From Verrucomicrobiota bacterium (GTDB lineage: Bacteria; Verrucomicrobiota; Verrucomicrobiia; Opitutales; Opitutaceae), in the NCBI GenBank assembly GCA_025352985.1, contig JANXRL010000098.1:1-45684 (forward strand): a stretch of 45,684 nt of DNA, given 5' to 3'. Positions within the stretch are counted from its first letter, which is position 1; each line of letters opens with the position of its first letter. This document shows positions 18,696 through 27,650 of the stretch, in pieces. Below the pieces are notes generated by a model. The model made no database searches and had not been told where the DNA came from. It was given only the letters and a program-made list of their open reading frames with translations. Both the position numbers and the translations under genes were made by a program.

Positions 18696-19704
18696 GTTTC
18701 GAGGATGAAGAGTTGCGGGGAGGAAGGGAAAAAAGCGCGGTGCCGAAAGGCGCAGCAGGCTTGGCGGCGGCGTGCGGGACGCGGCCGTCCGCCGTGACCG
18801 TCGGGATGTCAAAGGCGACCGGCACTTGGCTGCCGCCGACGGCGAGATTCACGGCCTTAAGCGGTTGCGACGGATTTTGTCGACGAGTCTCGTCCAAAAT
18901 ATAATCGAGCCGCGCCAGTTGCTTGTAGAAACCGTCCGAAACCACGCCGAAGGTGATCGCATCCACCTCGGTTGATTTAACCGTTATCGTGGCATCCACG
19001 GCATAGCGCGCCAGCGACACGACACGGAACGTGCGATATAGGACCGGAGTGTTGGCGCGGGCCGCTCCCAGGAGGTCCGAGACCTGATCGAGTCCTTCGA
19101 CGCGCGCAAAGCCCGATCCCGACCGCACCAGCTTAACGCCATCAAGAAAAGGCAGGGTTTCCGCCAGTTGCAGGTCATAGCCCACGCCCTGATAAACCGA
19201 GCCGTCTCGCGCGACCATGAAGGCCTGCGGCGCGCCCGCACCGACCTGCGCCATAATCCGCGCGACAGGCGAACGCTCCTGAATGGTCACCGCCAGGATG
19301 TCGGGAAACTTGCGCGCCACCACCGCCGTCTGCACCTGGCCGGTGGCCAGCAGGCGCTCCTGCAACTGCGGGAGATTCAGCTCCATGAGACGCGCGCCTT
19401 TGGGCAATCCAAGCGTTCGCATGACCCAAGCCTTGTCGAGCACACCGTCGGTTCGCAGGGCGATCTCGCGAAGAGGGACGCTGCTGGCGGCGGCGGTGAT
19501 GCGCGAGGGGTTATTTTCCCAAACGGAAACCAGTTCGTAGATTCCCCAGCCGGCCGCCCCTATCACGAGCGCCAGACCGACAATATTACCCACCGCGAAA
19601 GCGAGACGCTTCTTTCCTTCGCGCGTCATTCCTTTTGTCGTCACATTCTGGGGAATGTCACGCCAAGTGCGGGTGGAGGGAGGATTGACGTTCAAGTGGC
19701 TCAT
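18685..19704 (-). CDS. ftsQ: Division protein FtsQ/DivIB
   Basis: A 339-residue bitopic membrane protein. A cytoplasmic tail of about 35 residues precedes one transmembrane helix (FAVGNIVGLALVIGAAGWGIY), then a POTRA domain (VPLREIALRTDGVLDKAWVMRTLGLPKGARLMELNL) spanning about 76-111, and an FtsQ beta domain (PDILAVTIQERSPVARI). FtsQ links FtsL/FtsB to the FtsWI synthase in the periplasm. Position between ddl and ftsA is the classic dcw order. Its start overlaps the ddl stop (ATGA at 19701-19704) and its end overlaps ftsA. The last 40 residues are poorly conserved and serine-rich. Confidence 0.85.
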   Translation of the reverse strand: MSHLNVNPPSTRTWRDIPQNVTTKGMTREGKKRLAFAVGNIVGLALVIGAAGWGIYELVSVWENNPSRITAAASSVPLREIALRTDGVLDKAWVMRTLGLPKGARLMELNLPQLQERLLATGQVQTAVVARKFPDILAVTIQERSPVARIMAQVGAGAPQAFMVARDGSVYQGVGYDLQLAETLPFLDGVKLVRSGSGFARVEGLDQVSDLLGAARANTPVLYRTFRVVSLARYAVDATITVKSTEVDAITFGVVSDGFYKQLARLDYILDETRRQNPSQPLKAVNLAVGGSQVPVAFDIPTVTADGRVPHAAAKPAAPFGTALFSLPPRNSSSSKRDF

Positions 19705-20642
19705 TGAGCGGGAGTAGAGCCTTGCTTGAAACGCTGCACGGCAGGGCCAACCAATTCTCGAACCAATTCTGTAAAATCCAACCCCACACAGCGCGCGCTC
19801 TTCGGCAAAAGACTGGTCTCTTTCATGCCGGGCAGTGTGTTGATTTCCAGCAAATAAAGCGGGTTATTCACATTTTGCTCACCGAGGATAAAATCCACCC
19901 GGGCGTAGTCGCGGCAACCACAGGCAGCAAAGGCCGTTTCGGCTGCTTTTTGCACCATCAAGGTCGCCGCTTCGTCCAGCGGCGCCGGTGCCAGATACTC
20001 GGTCGCGCCCGGCGTATATTTACTCGCGTAGTCATAGACGCCGGACTTCGGCCGAACCTCTATCACACCCATGGCCTTTCCGTGCAAAACTCCCACCGAA
20101 AGCTCCCGGCCCACGATGCGCTGCTCGATCAACCAGTGGCCGGAAGTGATCGCGTCCAACGCACGCACCAACGTCGGCCGGTCCAGCGCAACGGTCAGCC
20201 CGACACTACTGCCCTCGGCGTTCGGCTTGACCACGACTTGTCCGCCAAGCTGCGCGATCACCGCGTCTGCGGACGGTTTTTCTGCGGCCGGGAAACTGAT
20301 GCCCTGGGCCACGCCCACGCCCCGCGCGGCCGCGGCGGCCTTCGTGCCCGTCTTGTCCATCGTGAGCGCGCTGCTCGCCGTATCGCACCCGGCGTAGGTC
20401 ACGCCCGCCGCGTGCAGCAAACGCTGCATCCCGCCATCCTCGCCAAAGGTTCCATGCAGCGTCGAAAAGACGACATGACGCGCGGGGTCCAGACCGACCG
20501 GCAGCGCATCGGCGTCGATCTCGAACAGCCGTGTCGGATAGCTACGCGAGAGCGCGACCGCCGAGGCGCTACCAGAACCGAGCGAGACTTCGCGTTCGGC
20601 CGAGGTGCCTCCGCAGAGGACCGCTATGATGGGTTCATTCAT
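19701..20642 (-). CDS. ddl: D-alanine-D-alanine ligase
   Basis: ATP-grasp ligase (313 residues) joining two D-alanines for the peptidoglycan pentapeptide. VLCGGTSAEREVSLGSG at the N-terminus, HGTFGEDG near 60, VKPNAEGSSVGLT, VDFIL and LLEINTLPGMKETSLLPKSA are all present and in order. It sits between murC-murB and ftsQ with ATGA overlaps on both sides, so expression is tied to the division operon. Ddl specificity (D-Ala rather than D-Lac) is assumed from the family. Confidence 0.94.
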   Translation of the reverse strand: MNEPIIAVLCGGTSAEREVSLGSGSASAVALSRSYPTRLFEIDADALPVGLDPARHVVFSTLHGTFGEDGGMQRLLHAAGVTYAGCDTASSALTMDKTGTKAAAAARGVGVAQGISFPAAEKPSADAVIAQLGGQVVVKPNAEGSSVGLTVALDRPTLVRALDAITSGHWLIEQRIVGRELSVGVLHGKAMGVIEVRPKSGVYDYASKYTPGATEYLAPAPLDEAATLMVQKAAETAFAACGCRDYARVDFILGEQNVNNPLYLLEINTLPGMKETSLLPKSARCVGLDFTELVRELVGPAVQRFKQGSTPAQ

Positions 20643-22957
20643 AAAAAATCCTTCCAGTTTTTCCCGTAGAGCAGCACCTCGGGCTCAAGCTGCACGCCCT
20701 GCGCCTGGTTCACCCGCGCCCGCACGCGGCGCACGAGCGCGATCACATCCGCCGCCGAGGCGCCCCCTTGGTTGACGATGAAATTCGCATGGGTCGCCGA
20801 CACCTCGGCGTCCCCCACCCGCTCGCCCTTGAGCCCACTGGCATCGATAAGGCGCCCGGCAAAATCACCCGGGGGGTTTTTGAATATGCAACCCGCGCTT
20901 GGCTCGCGCGGCTGGGATTTCTGCCGCTTTTCCTTGTAGGCGTCTATCTGGCGCGCGATATCGCCAGCCTCGGCCCGCGACGCAGGCCGGATCAACGCCC
21001 CCAGCGCGATCGCGTCGTGCAACTCCGCGCAGTCCCGGTAGTCCACGTGCATCTCGTCCTTCTTGAAGGTGCGAATCTCGCCATCGAAACCCATGACCTG
21101 GACCTCCTCGACCACGTCGAACATCCACCCGTTCATCGCCCCCGCGTTCATGCGCAAAGCCCCGCCGATGTTTCCCGGGATCCCCTCCAAAAACTCAAAC
21201 CCGACGAACCCCGCCTTCGCCGCCAGGCCGCAAAGATTTTTCAACCGCAGGCCCGCGCCCACCCAGACACGTCCATCGGCGCGCGGCTCAAAACTTTCCC
21301 ACGCCGGCTGCCGCAAACTGACGACCAACGCATCCACCCCTTCGTCGGGCACGAGGAGGTTTGACCCGCGCCCGAGTATGATGACCGGCAGCTCCAACAT
21401 CTTCGCGGCCCTGACGAGCGCCTGCAAATCCTCCACGCCGGCGGGTTCCGCGTAAATGCGCGCGGCGCCGCCGATGCCGATGGTCGTCTTCTTCGCGAGC
21501 GATTCCTCGCGCTTGAGTTTCGTGCCTGCGGAGACGGCGCCCTGCAGAGTTTCCGCCGCGCGATCCCAATCCCTGGCCGACGACGCCAGCTTCAACCATT
21601 CCCGAGCCATCACGTCGATGTCACCCGCGCCGACAAACGCCACGAAGTCTCCCGCCCGACTCCCTTGCGCGAGCGCCCGCAGTAATCCGTCGTTGTCTCC
21701 GTGCCGATAAACCACCGGCAGTGCCGGAGCGATGCGCCGCAACTCTTCATGCACATCCGCCGTCGTGCCGCCGGCCAGAGGGGCTTCGCCCGCGCCGTAG
21801 ACATCAATCAGGTAAACGGCGTCGCCCAGCGCCAGCGCCGCCGCGAACCCCGCCTTGAACTGCGCCGTGCGGCTGAAACGGTGCGGCTGAAAAACCACCA
21901 CCAGCCGTCCGTCCGTGCGTTTGCGAAGGCTGCCAAGCAGCGCGCGAAGCTCCGCCGGATGGTGCGCATAATCTTCGATGACCGTCAGCTCCTTCGTGGC
22001 GTGCAGCACAGCCTGACGACGGCGCACGCCCGGATACGCGGACAGCAGATTCGCGAAAGATGCGTTCACGCCCATGAGCTGCGCGGCAGCGAGCGCAGCG
22101 GTGGCGTTGGTGGCGTTAAACTCGCCCATAGCGCGCACCCTTGCATGGCCCTCTGTAAACCGCCCTCCAAGCGCCAGCTCGATGATGCCCTCGCGATCAC
22201 CGATGGTTTCGGCGCGATAATCACCCGTGCGTCCAAAATTAACCCGTGACGCAGCATTCGCCGCGACGCGCGCCGACAGCCCGCAATCCTCATTCACGAG
22301 GACCGTTTGTATCGTGCGGGCAAACAGCGCGGCAAACGCATCCTCCAAGTCCGCCTGTTTCCTATAGTGGTCGGGATGATCCCAGTCGAGGTTCACCGCC
22401 ACCGTAATCTCCGGACTGAAATTTCCGATGGTGCCGTCACTCTCGTCGATCTCCGCGACCACCCAGTCGTTCGCACCCGCGATGGCAGGCGGCACCGCAC
22501 CGTCGTTGAAAAGACCGCCCAGCACATAGCCCGCCGGAAAACCCGCCGCACGCAACGCCGTCACCAGCATCGCCGTGGTGCTGGTTTTTCCGTGCGAACC
22601 GCAAATGGCGACAAGCCTACGGTCGCGGGTCGCCTCGGCCAGCAGTTCCCCTCGCCGCACCAGCGGCAGTCCGCGTGCTTTGGCCGCAAGCGCGGCAAGA
22701 TGAGAAGGCGCGATTGCCGACGAATAAACCACCAACTGAGCCTCCGCAGGCACCGCGCCAGCCGCCGTCACGATCACGCCGACGGCGGCCAGTTGGTCGC
22801 GCATCGCGGCCGTCATCGCATCATCCTCGCCGCTCACGGAAAATCCCCGCCCCGCAAGGTAGATTGCCAGCGGCCCCAGTCCCATCCCGCCGACTCCTAC
22901 GCAATGCAGTGCGGTCACGGTTTTCCCGAAAAGAATTGGAAGCGCCCCGGCTTTCAT
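20639..22957 (-). CDS. murCB: MurC-MurB fusion (UDP-MurNAc-L-alanine ligase / UDP-enolpyruvyl-GlcNAc reductase)
   Basis: A 772-residue bifunctional enzyme. Residues 1 to about 460 are MurC: HCVGVGGMGLGPLA (Rossmann), CGSHGKTSTTAML (ATP loop), EIDESDG, NLDWDHPDHY and EDYAHHPAE. From about 475 to the end is MurB: KKTTIGIGGAARIY, GRGSNLLVPDEG (FAD), GFEFLEGIPGNIGGALRMNAGA (split here for reading), AGCIFKNPPGDFAGRLID with a cysteine at the usual catalytic serine, and SATHANFIVN. The reading frame crosses the junction without a break. It couples two successive steps, reduction to UDP-MurNAc and addition of L-Ala. ATGA overlaps join it to murG and ddl. Confidence 0.94.
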   Translation of the reverse strand: MKAGALPILFGKTVTALHCVGVGGMGLGPLAIYLAGRGFSVSGEDDAMTAAMRDQLAAVGVIVTAAGAVPAEAQLVVYSSAIAPSHLAALAAKARGLPLVRRGELLAEATRDRRLVAICGSHGKTSTTAMLVTALRAAGFPAGYVLGGLFNDGAVPPAIAGANDWVVAEIDESDGTIGNFSPEITVAVNLDWDHPDHYRKQADLEDAFAALFARTIQTVLVNEDCGLSARVAANAASRVNFGRTGDYRAETIGDREGIIELALGGRFTEGHARVRAMGEFNATNATAALAAAQLMGVNASFANLLSAYPGVRRRQAVLHATKELTVIEDYAHHPAELRALLGSLRKRTDGRLVVVFQPHRFSRTAQFKAGFAAALALGDAVYLIDVYGAGEAPLAGGTTADVHEELRRIAPALPVVYRHGDNDGLLRALAQGSRAGDFVAFVGAGDIDVMAREWLKLASSARDWDRAAETLQGAVSAGTKLKREESLAKKTTIGIGGAARIYAEPAGVEDLQALVRAAKMLELPVIILGRGSNLLVPDEGVDALVVSLRQPAWESFEPRADGRVWVGAGLRLKNLCGLAAKAGFVGFEFLEGIPGNIGGALRMNAGAMNGWMFDVVEEVQVMGFDGEIRTFKKDEMHVDYRDCAELHDAIALGALIRPASRAEAGDIARQIDAYKEKRQKSQPREPSAGCIFKNPPGDFAGRLIDASGLKGERVGDAEVSATHANFIVNQGGASAADVIALVRRVRARVNQAQGVQLEPEVLLYGKNWKDFL

Positions 22958-24078
22958 GCGGCGGTAGGCTCCGTGGCGCGACCGGCGGTGGCCGAGGGCG
23001 CCAGTGCTTCGAGATCGGAGAGGATGAGATCAAGCGGATCGGCGCGATCCATGTTTTTCAAATTTCCTCTCAGCGCCCCGAGCCGTGCGTCGTCAAAAAT
23101 CAATCCGCGCACCTCGCGGCTGAGCGCAAGCAGATCGGATTGCTCGACCACCACGCCCCCGCCCTCCTGCGCAAAGTAGGCCGCGTTCGCCTGCTGGTGG
23201 TTGTCCGCCGCATGAGGATAGGGCACGACCACTGACGGCGTTCCGCAGCGGATCAACTCCGCGATCGATCCGGCTCCGGCACGCGCCACGACAAGGTCGG
23301 ACGCGGAAAGCAGATCGGCCACCTGATCGCAAAAAGGCACAAACACCGCCTTCACTGGAACGCCGCCCTGTGATTTCAAGACCATTAACTCGGCCGCGCC
23401 TTTGCCCAGCCCGGTTACGCAATAAAGCTGGACGCCGTCTGCCGCGAGGAGGAGCGATTCCCGCCGCGCCCATTCGTTGAGCACGGTCGCACCTTGGCTG
23501 CCTCCGAAAATCGCCAGCACTTTCTGGTTCGGCTCCAGCCCCAGCCTTAATCGGGCAACTTCCTGCGGTTGGCGGGATATTTCCTTGCGCACCGGCAATC
23601 CTACATGGCGCACCGCCGAAGAACGGACGCCGGGGAGGGTCACGCCAGGCGGCAGATAAACCCGCCGGGCCAGCCGCCCGAGCAGGCGAATGGCGCGCCC
23701 AGGAACCCGGTTCGCCTCGTGCAACGCCACGGGCACTCCGCAGAGTTTCCCCGCAACGATGAGCGCCGCCGTGGTAAACCCGCCGAACCCGACGATGCCC
23801 GCCGGCTTAAGCGCACGCACCAGTCTCATGCTGAAAAAAAAGCCGCGCGACTGGGAAACAATAAACCCGAACAATCCCGCAGGTTTGAGCGTAAACGGCG
23901 AACCGGGGATGCGCTCGAACCGCAGATGCGGATATTTTTCCACGAGGCGCGCGTCCACGCGCTTGTGACTGATTAGGAGGACGGCCGTGTGTCCGCGCGA
24001 CGCAAGCGCTTCCGCCAGCGCGATGCCCGGGGAAAGATGCCCGCCCGTCCCTCCGCACGAAATCAGGTAGATGCTCAT
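22954..24078 (-). CDS. murG: UDP-GlcNAc:undecaprenyl-PP-MurNAc-pentapeptide transferase MurG
   Basis: MurG (374 residues) makes lipid II from lipid I on the inner face of the inner membrane. The GT-B fold signatures are SCGGTGGHLSPGIAL at the N-terminus, HEANRVPGRA, IFGGSQGATVLNEW, and the donor site RAGAGSIAELIRCGTPSVVVPYP with HAADNHQQANA. The ATG at 24078 (MSIYLISCGG) overlaps the ftsW stop as ATGA; an upstream in-frame ATG would add 18 unrelated residues. The tail after residue 350 (APSATAGRATEPTAA) is low-complexity. Confidence 0.96.
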   Translation of the reverse strand: MSIYLISCGGTGGHLSPGIALAEALASRGHTAVLLISHKRVDARLVEKYPHLRFERIPGSPFTLKPAGLFGFIVSQSRGFFFSMRLVRALKPAGIVGFGGFTTAALIVAGKLCGVPVALHEANRVPGRAIRLLGRLARRVYLPPGVTLPGVRSSAVRHVGLPVRKEISRQPQEVARLRLGLEPNQKVLAIFGGSQGATVLNEWARRESLLLAADGVQLYCVTGLGKGAAELMVLKSQGGVPVKAVFVPFCDQVADLLSASDLVVARAGAGSIAELIRCGTPSVVVPYPHAADNHQQANAAYFAQEGGGVVVEQSDLLALSREVRGLIFDDARLGALRGNLKNMDRADPLDLILSDLEALAPSATAGRATEPTAA

Positions 24079-25241
24079 GACGTCAGCTCCTGCAGTGTGC
24101 GGCGGCCGGCATCCAGACCGGGGCGCGCCCACGCCCGCTGAGTGTTCACAATGATGCCAACCAGCACCCCCATCAGCAGCAGGTTCGAAAGCCCGGCGCT
24201 GATGAACGGCAGCGACATGCCCTTGGTAGGAAAAATGCCGGTCACGACGCCGAGATTGATGATGGCCTGCAGGCAGATCAGCAGGATGCTGCCGGTTACG
24301 AGAAGAAATTGAAAAAGGTTGGGCGCGCGCCGCAGATGGACGACCCCCGCGATGAATATGATCGTGAAAACCAACACGACGCCGAGCGTGAACCCCATAC
24401 CCAGTTCCTCGCCGATGACCGCAAAGATGAAATCCGTGTGGGCCTCGGGCAAAAAGTTGAGTTGCTGCCGCCCCTGCCCGAGCCCGGCCCCGTCGGTGCC
24501 GCCCACCGCAAAGGCGGACAACGATTGGTAGAGCTGATAAGTGCCGGCATCCTTGTGCCCCTCGACGTCGAGAAACGCCGTGAACCGGCGCAGACGGTTG
24601 GGATTATGGATGACCATCACTGCAAATCCGACCGCTGCGATCGCGACCGTGGGCAGAATGTAGCGCCATTTGGCCCCGGCCAAAAACAAGAGCAGGAGAC
24701 CCACAGCCAGCGTCAGCGCAGACGTCCCAAAGTCCGGCTCCAAAATGATCAATCCCGCAAATCCGCCGATCAGGATGAGCGGGAAAAGATACCCGCGCTT
24801 CCAGTCACCGATACGCGTCTGGTTGATCGCCAGATAGTGTGCGAGACAGAAAACCATCGCGATCTTGGCAAATTCTGAAACCTGAAAACGAATCGGCCCA
24901 AACCCCAGCCAACGGCGGCTGCCTTTGACGGAAATGCCGAGGTGGGGCACCAGAACAAGCATCAGCGTAAGCACCGAAACGCCTCCCACGATCCAAACAT
25001 GGCGGCGCACGTATTCCAAATTCAACCGACTGACCACGAAAGCCAGCGCCGTCGCGCCGACCAGACCGATGAGCTGCTTGTTCAGGTAGGAATAGGGTCC
25101 CTGTTTGAACGAAACCGTCGCGCTGAACAGAATCGTGATTCCGAGCGCGGCCAAACCGATCGCGCAGACGACAATGATCGCCGCTGGGTTTAACACAAAG
25201 CGGCCACGCACAGGATCTGGCGCGAGTGCGTCCTGGGGCAT
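24075..25241 (-). CDS. ftsW: SEDS peptidoglycan glycosyltransferase FtsW
   Basis: SEDS-family polymerase of 388 residues with about ten transmembrane helices; with FtsI it forms the septal peptidoglycan synthase. Family motifs are KGSRRWLGFGPIRFQVSEFAK, LEPDFGT, PEAHTDFIFAVIGEELG (with the conserved aspartate) and PTKGMSLPFIS. After PFIS the usual YGGSS is replaced by AGLSN. It lies between the LysM lipoprotein gene and murG. RodA is the alternative for a lone SEDS gene, but the dcw position between murD and murG favours FtsW. Confidence 0.92.
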   Translation of the reverse strand: MPQDALAPDPVRGRFVLNPAAIIVVCAIGLAALGITILFSATVSFKQGPYSYLNKQLIGLVGATALAFVVSRLNLEYVRRHVWIVGGVSVLTLMLVLVPHLGISVKGSRRWLGFGPIRFQVSEFAKIAMVFCLAHYLAINQTRIGDWKRGYLFPLILIGGFAGLIILEPDFGTSALTLAVGLLLLFLAGAKWRYILPTVAIAAVGFAVMVIHNPNRLRRFTAFLDVEGHKDAGTYQLYQSLSAFAVGGTDGAGLGQGRQQLNFLPEAHTDFIFAVIGEELGMGFTLGVVLVFTIIFIAGVVHLRRAPNLFQFLLVTGSILLICLQAIINLGVVTGIFPTKGMSLPFISAGLSNLLLMGVLVGIIVNTQRAWARPGLDAGRRTLQELTS

Positions 25242-25307
25242 CAGTTCAGTTTCCGGTGCGGAATCGCGTTAAGGTTAAATGATTCCCAAGTGGAATATCT
25301 ATGTTCC

Positions 25308-26321
25308 TCAGTTTATTTTTAACGCGGCAGAATCCTCGATCTTGATCACCGGCGCTGCGGAAGATGGATCAGGCGCGGGAGACACCAGTGGTGACGAGAA
25401 GAGCGGCGACTCGGACGCAGGGGCGACCGGCGAAGCATCCTGAGCGGGTGCGCTCGCAGCCGGCGAAGGCGCGGCTGATTTCGGGGCGGCGGGAGCCTGC
25501 CAACCGGGAATCTTCAACTTTTGCCCGATACGGATCTTGGTGGGGTCGGCGATGTTGTTGGCGGTAGCGAGGTCGCCAACTTTCACTTGGTATTTGCGGG
25601 CGATGCTGCCGAGCGTATCGCCGGTTTTGACGACATGCGTCATCGACGAGCCGACGGGGGCAGACGGGGCCGCCTCGAGAGAGGCGGCGGCAGACGGAGT
25701 GGATGATGCCCCGGCGGGAAGCACAAGCACCTGACCGGCGCGCACGACGTCGGACTTCAGCTTGTTGAGCGTTTTGATAGCATTCTTGGTCGTGCCGGCG
25801 TGGCGGGCGATCAAGGCAAGCGTGTCGCCCGACTTGACGGTGTAGGACAACGTTTCGCTGCCTGCACCGGCAGCGGAGGAAGAGGGGGCCTTTGCGGGAG
25901 ATTTGCCCGGAATTACCAGTTTCTGTCCAAGTCGCAACGAACTGCTGGGCGTGAGATTGTTGGCGGCGGTAAGCTCCTTGAGTGTGACTCCGTTTTTCTT
26001 GGCGACCGACCAGAGGCTGTCGCCCTTGACCACGGTGTAGGACTGAGGAGCGGCGGGAGCCGGCGTCTCGATGGCGGCGGCGGCCGCCGTGCCTGGACGA
26101 GTGGGACTGAACAACACCTGGGCAGGCGCGCTCATATCCGTGCCCGCGATAACCGGCGAACTCGCGGCGGCATCACCAGTCGAGGCGACCGGCGAAGAGA
26201 CGTCTGCGGGAGCGGAAGGCTTTTGCTTTCCCGTGGAGCGGCAGCCCGGGATGGCAAAGATGAACATGAACACAGCGGCGTGAACCGCGACAACGAGACC
26301 GAATATCTTTAGGATTTTCAT
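25308..26321 (-). CDS. Triple-LysM lipoprotein inside the division cluster
   Basis: A 337-residue lipoprotein. The signal peptide ends in FAIPGC, so Cys27 is the likely lipidated residue. Three LysM domains follow at about 94-138 (YTVVKGDSLWSVAKK), 158-202 (YTVKSGDTLALIARH) and 229-274 (HVVKTGDTLGSIARK), separated by Ala/Ser/Pro linkers, with a disordered C-terminal tail. LysM binds the glycan backbone of peptidoglycan. No catalytic domain is attached, so it is probably a wall-binding structural or recruiting protein. It is placed between murD (36-base gap) and ftsW on the same strand, which suggests a division or septum role. Confidence 0.88.
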   Translation of the reverse strand: MKILKIFGLVVAVHAAVFMFIFAIPGCRSTGKQKPSAPADVSSPVASTGDAAASSPVIAGTDMSAPAQVLFSPTRPGTAAAAAIETPAPAAPQSYTVVKGDSLWSVAKKNGVTLKELTAANNLTPSSSLRLGQKLVIPGKSPAKAPSSSAAGAGSETLSYTVKSGDTLALIARHAGTTKNAIKTLNKLKSDVVRAGQVLVLPAGASSTPSAAASLEAAPSAPVGSSMTHVVKTGDTLGSIARKYQVKVGDLATANNIADPTKIRIGQKLKIPGWQAPAAPKSAAPSPAASAPAQDASPVAPASESPLFSSPLVSPAPDPSSAAPVIKIEDSAALKIN

Positions 26322-26357
26322 AAGTAGATTTTTTGGAGAACGGAAAAATTGGCCAAC

Positions 26358-27650
26358 TTAAACCAGCACTACGCCGAGGTTATTCACGAGGGTGATAAAC
26401 TGGGCGCCGCGATCTTCATAGCCGCGAAACTGGTCGAAACTCGCAAAGCCGGGACTGAGAAGCACGTTGTCTCCGCTCCGGGCGGTCTTGACGGCAAGTC
26501 CAACCGCCTCCGCCAGATCCACGCATACGGTATTGGAAACCTGGCGCGCTCCGCAGAGCGTGGCGAGCACGTTGCGCGTATCGCCGATGAAGAACCCGTG
26601 TTTCACATGCGGGGCGATGCGTCCCACAAATGCAGCCACGTCGCCACCCTTTGATTTGCCACCCGCTATGAGGATGACCGGGGCCGGAAATCCCGCGACT
26701 GCCGCTTCGACCGCGTGGAAGTTGGTGGCCTTGGAATCGTTCCAGTAGGTGACCCCGTCGCGCTCGCCAACCCTCGCCAGGCGGTGCGAGCCTAGGCTGA
26801 AAGAGGCGGCGGCGGCATAAAGCGAATCCTCTCGCAAACCAGCGCCGCGCCACCAAGCGGCGGCCAAAAGGAAATTCTCACGCTGCGGATAATGGGCGAA
26901 AACCGTGCCGCGCAGCAAAACGTCCGCCGGTTGGTCCTCCGTCGCGATCAAAGCGTCCGACGGCAGGGTTTGCCCGAAAACCCGGGCGTGGTGTTGCACG
27001 CTCGTCCCGGCAAAAACGTGTCCGCCCACCGTGCGTTCGAACAACCTCCACTTCGCGAGAAAATAGTCCTCCATCTTGCCGTGACGCTCGAGATGGTCTT
27101 CGGCAAAATTCGTCCACAACGCCGCGTCGGCGCGGAAATACCGGAGCATCTCCGCTTGAAACGAACTCACCTCGCACACCGCGACCGAGTCGGGGGCGCC
27201 GCCCCCGCGCTCCAGCACCAACCGGGCAAAAGAATGCCCGATGTTGCCCGTCGCACAGGCGTCGCGGTCGATGGACCGCAGCGCGTGGGTAAGAAACTCT
27301 GTAAGCGTCGTCTTGCCGTTCGTGCCGGTGATCGCGATCAACGATCCACGCCAGAACAACGATGCGAAATCCAGTTCTGCGAGACACACCGCGCCGGACG
27401 CGCGCGACGCGACGATCCACGGATGCGTGGGCCTGAATCCGGGAGAAAACACGACCAGCCGGTGCTCCTGCACCGCCGCACCACGAAACTCCGCACGGAC
27501 GCCGGGTGCCACTTTTTCGTCGAAGATAACGCCCTTGGCGCCGAGGCTTTCAACCAAGGCGAGCACCGCGCACCCGCTCACCCCACCGCCGAAGATGGCG
27601 ACCGGATGTTCGAGCAGCGGACGGATAAATTCAGGGGCGACGAGGGTCAT
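26358..27650 (-). CDS. murD: UDP-MurNAc-L-alanine:D-glutamate ligase
   Basis: MurD (430 residues) adds D-glutamate to UDP-MurNAc-L-Ala. VAIFGGGVSGCAVLALVE is the N-terminal Rossmann motif, AITGTNGKTTLTEFL the ATP loop, NFAEDHLERHG the central motif and NDSKATNFHAVEAA the ligase signature in the C-terminal domain. The ATG at 27650 (MTLVAPEFIRP) shares one base with the mraY stop (TGATG); an upstream frame extension of 29 residues reads into mraY and is not family-like. Confidence 0.95.
   Translation of the reverse strand: MTLVAPEFIRPLLEHPVAIFGGGVSGCAVLALVESLGAKGVIFDEKVAPGVRAEFRGAAVQEHRLVVFSPGFRPTHPWIVASRASGAVCLAELDFASLFWRGSLIAITGTNGKTTLTEFLTHALRSIDRDACATGNIGHSFARLVLERGGGAPDSVAVCEVSSFQAEMLRYFRADAALWTNFAEDHLERHGKMEDYFLAKWRLFERTVGGHVFAGTSVQHHARVFGQTLPSDALIATEDQPADVLLRGTVFAHYPQRENFLLAAAWWRGAGLREDSLYAAAASFSLGSHRLARVGERDGVTYWNDSKATNFHAVEAAVAGFPAPVILIAGGKSKGGDVAAFVGRIAPHVKHGFFIGDTRNVLATLCGARQVSNTVCVDLAEAVGLAVKTARSGDNVLLSPGFASFDQFRGYEDRGAQFITLVNNLGVVLV

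Noticed and set aside
16944-18797. Very long open frame on the plus strand (617 codons)
   Set aside because: It is antisense to ftsZ and ftsA, whose motifs are unmistakable; high GC content opens the opposite strand. Composition is Asp/Gly/Ala-rich with no family motif.
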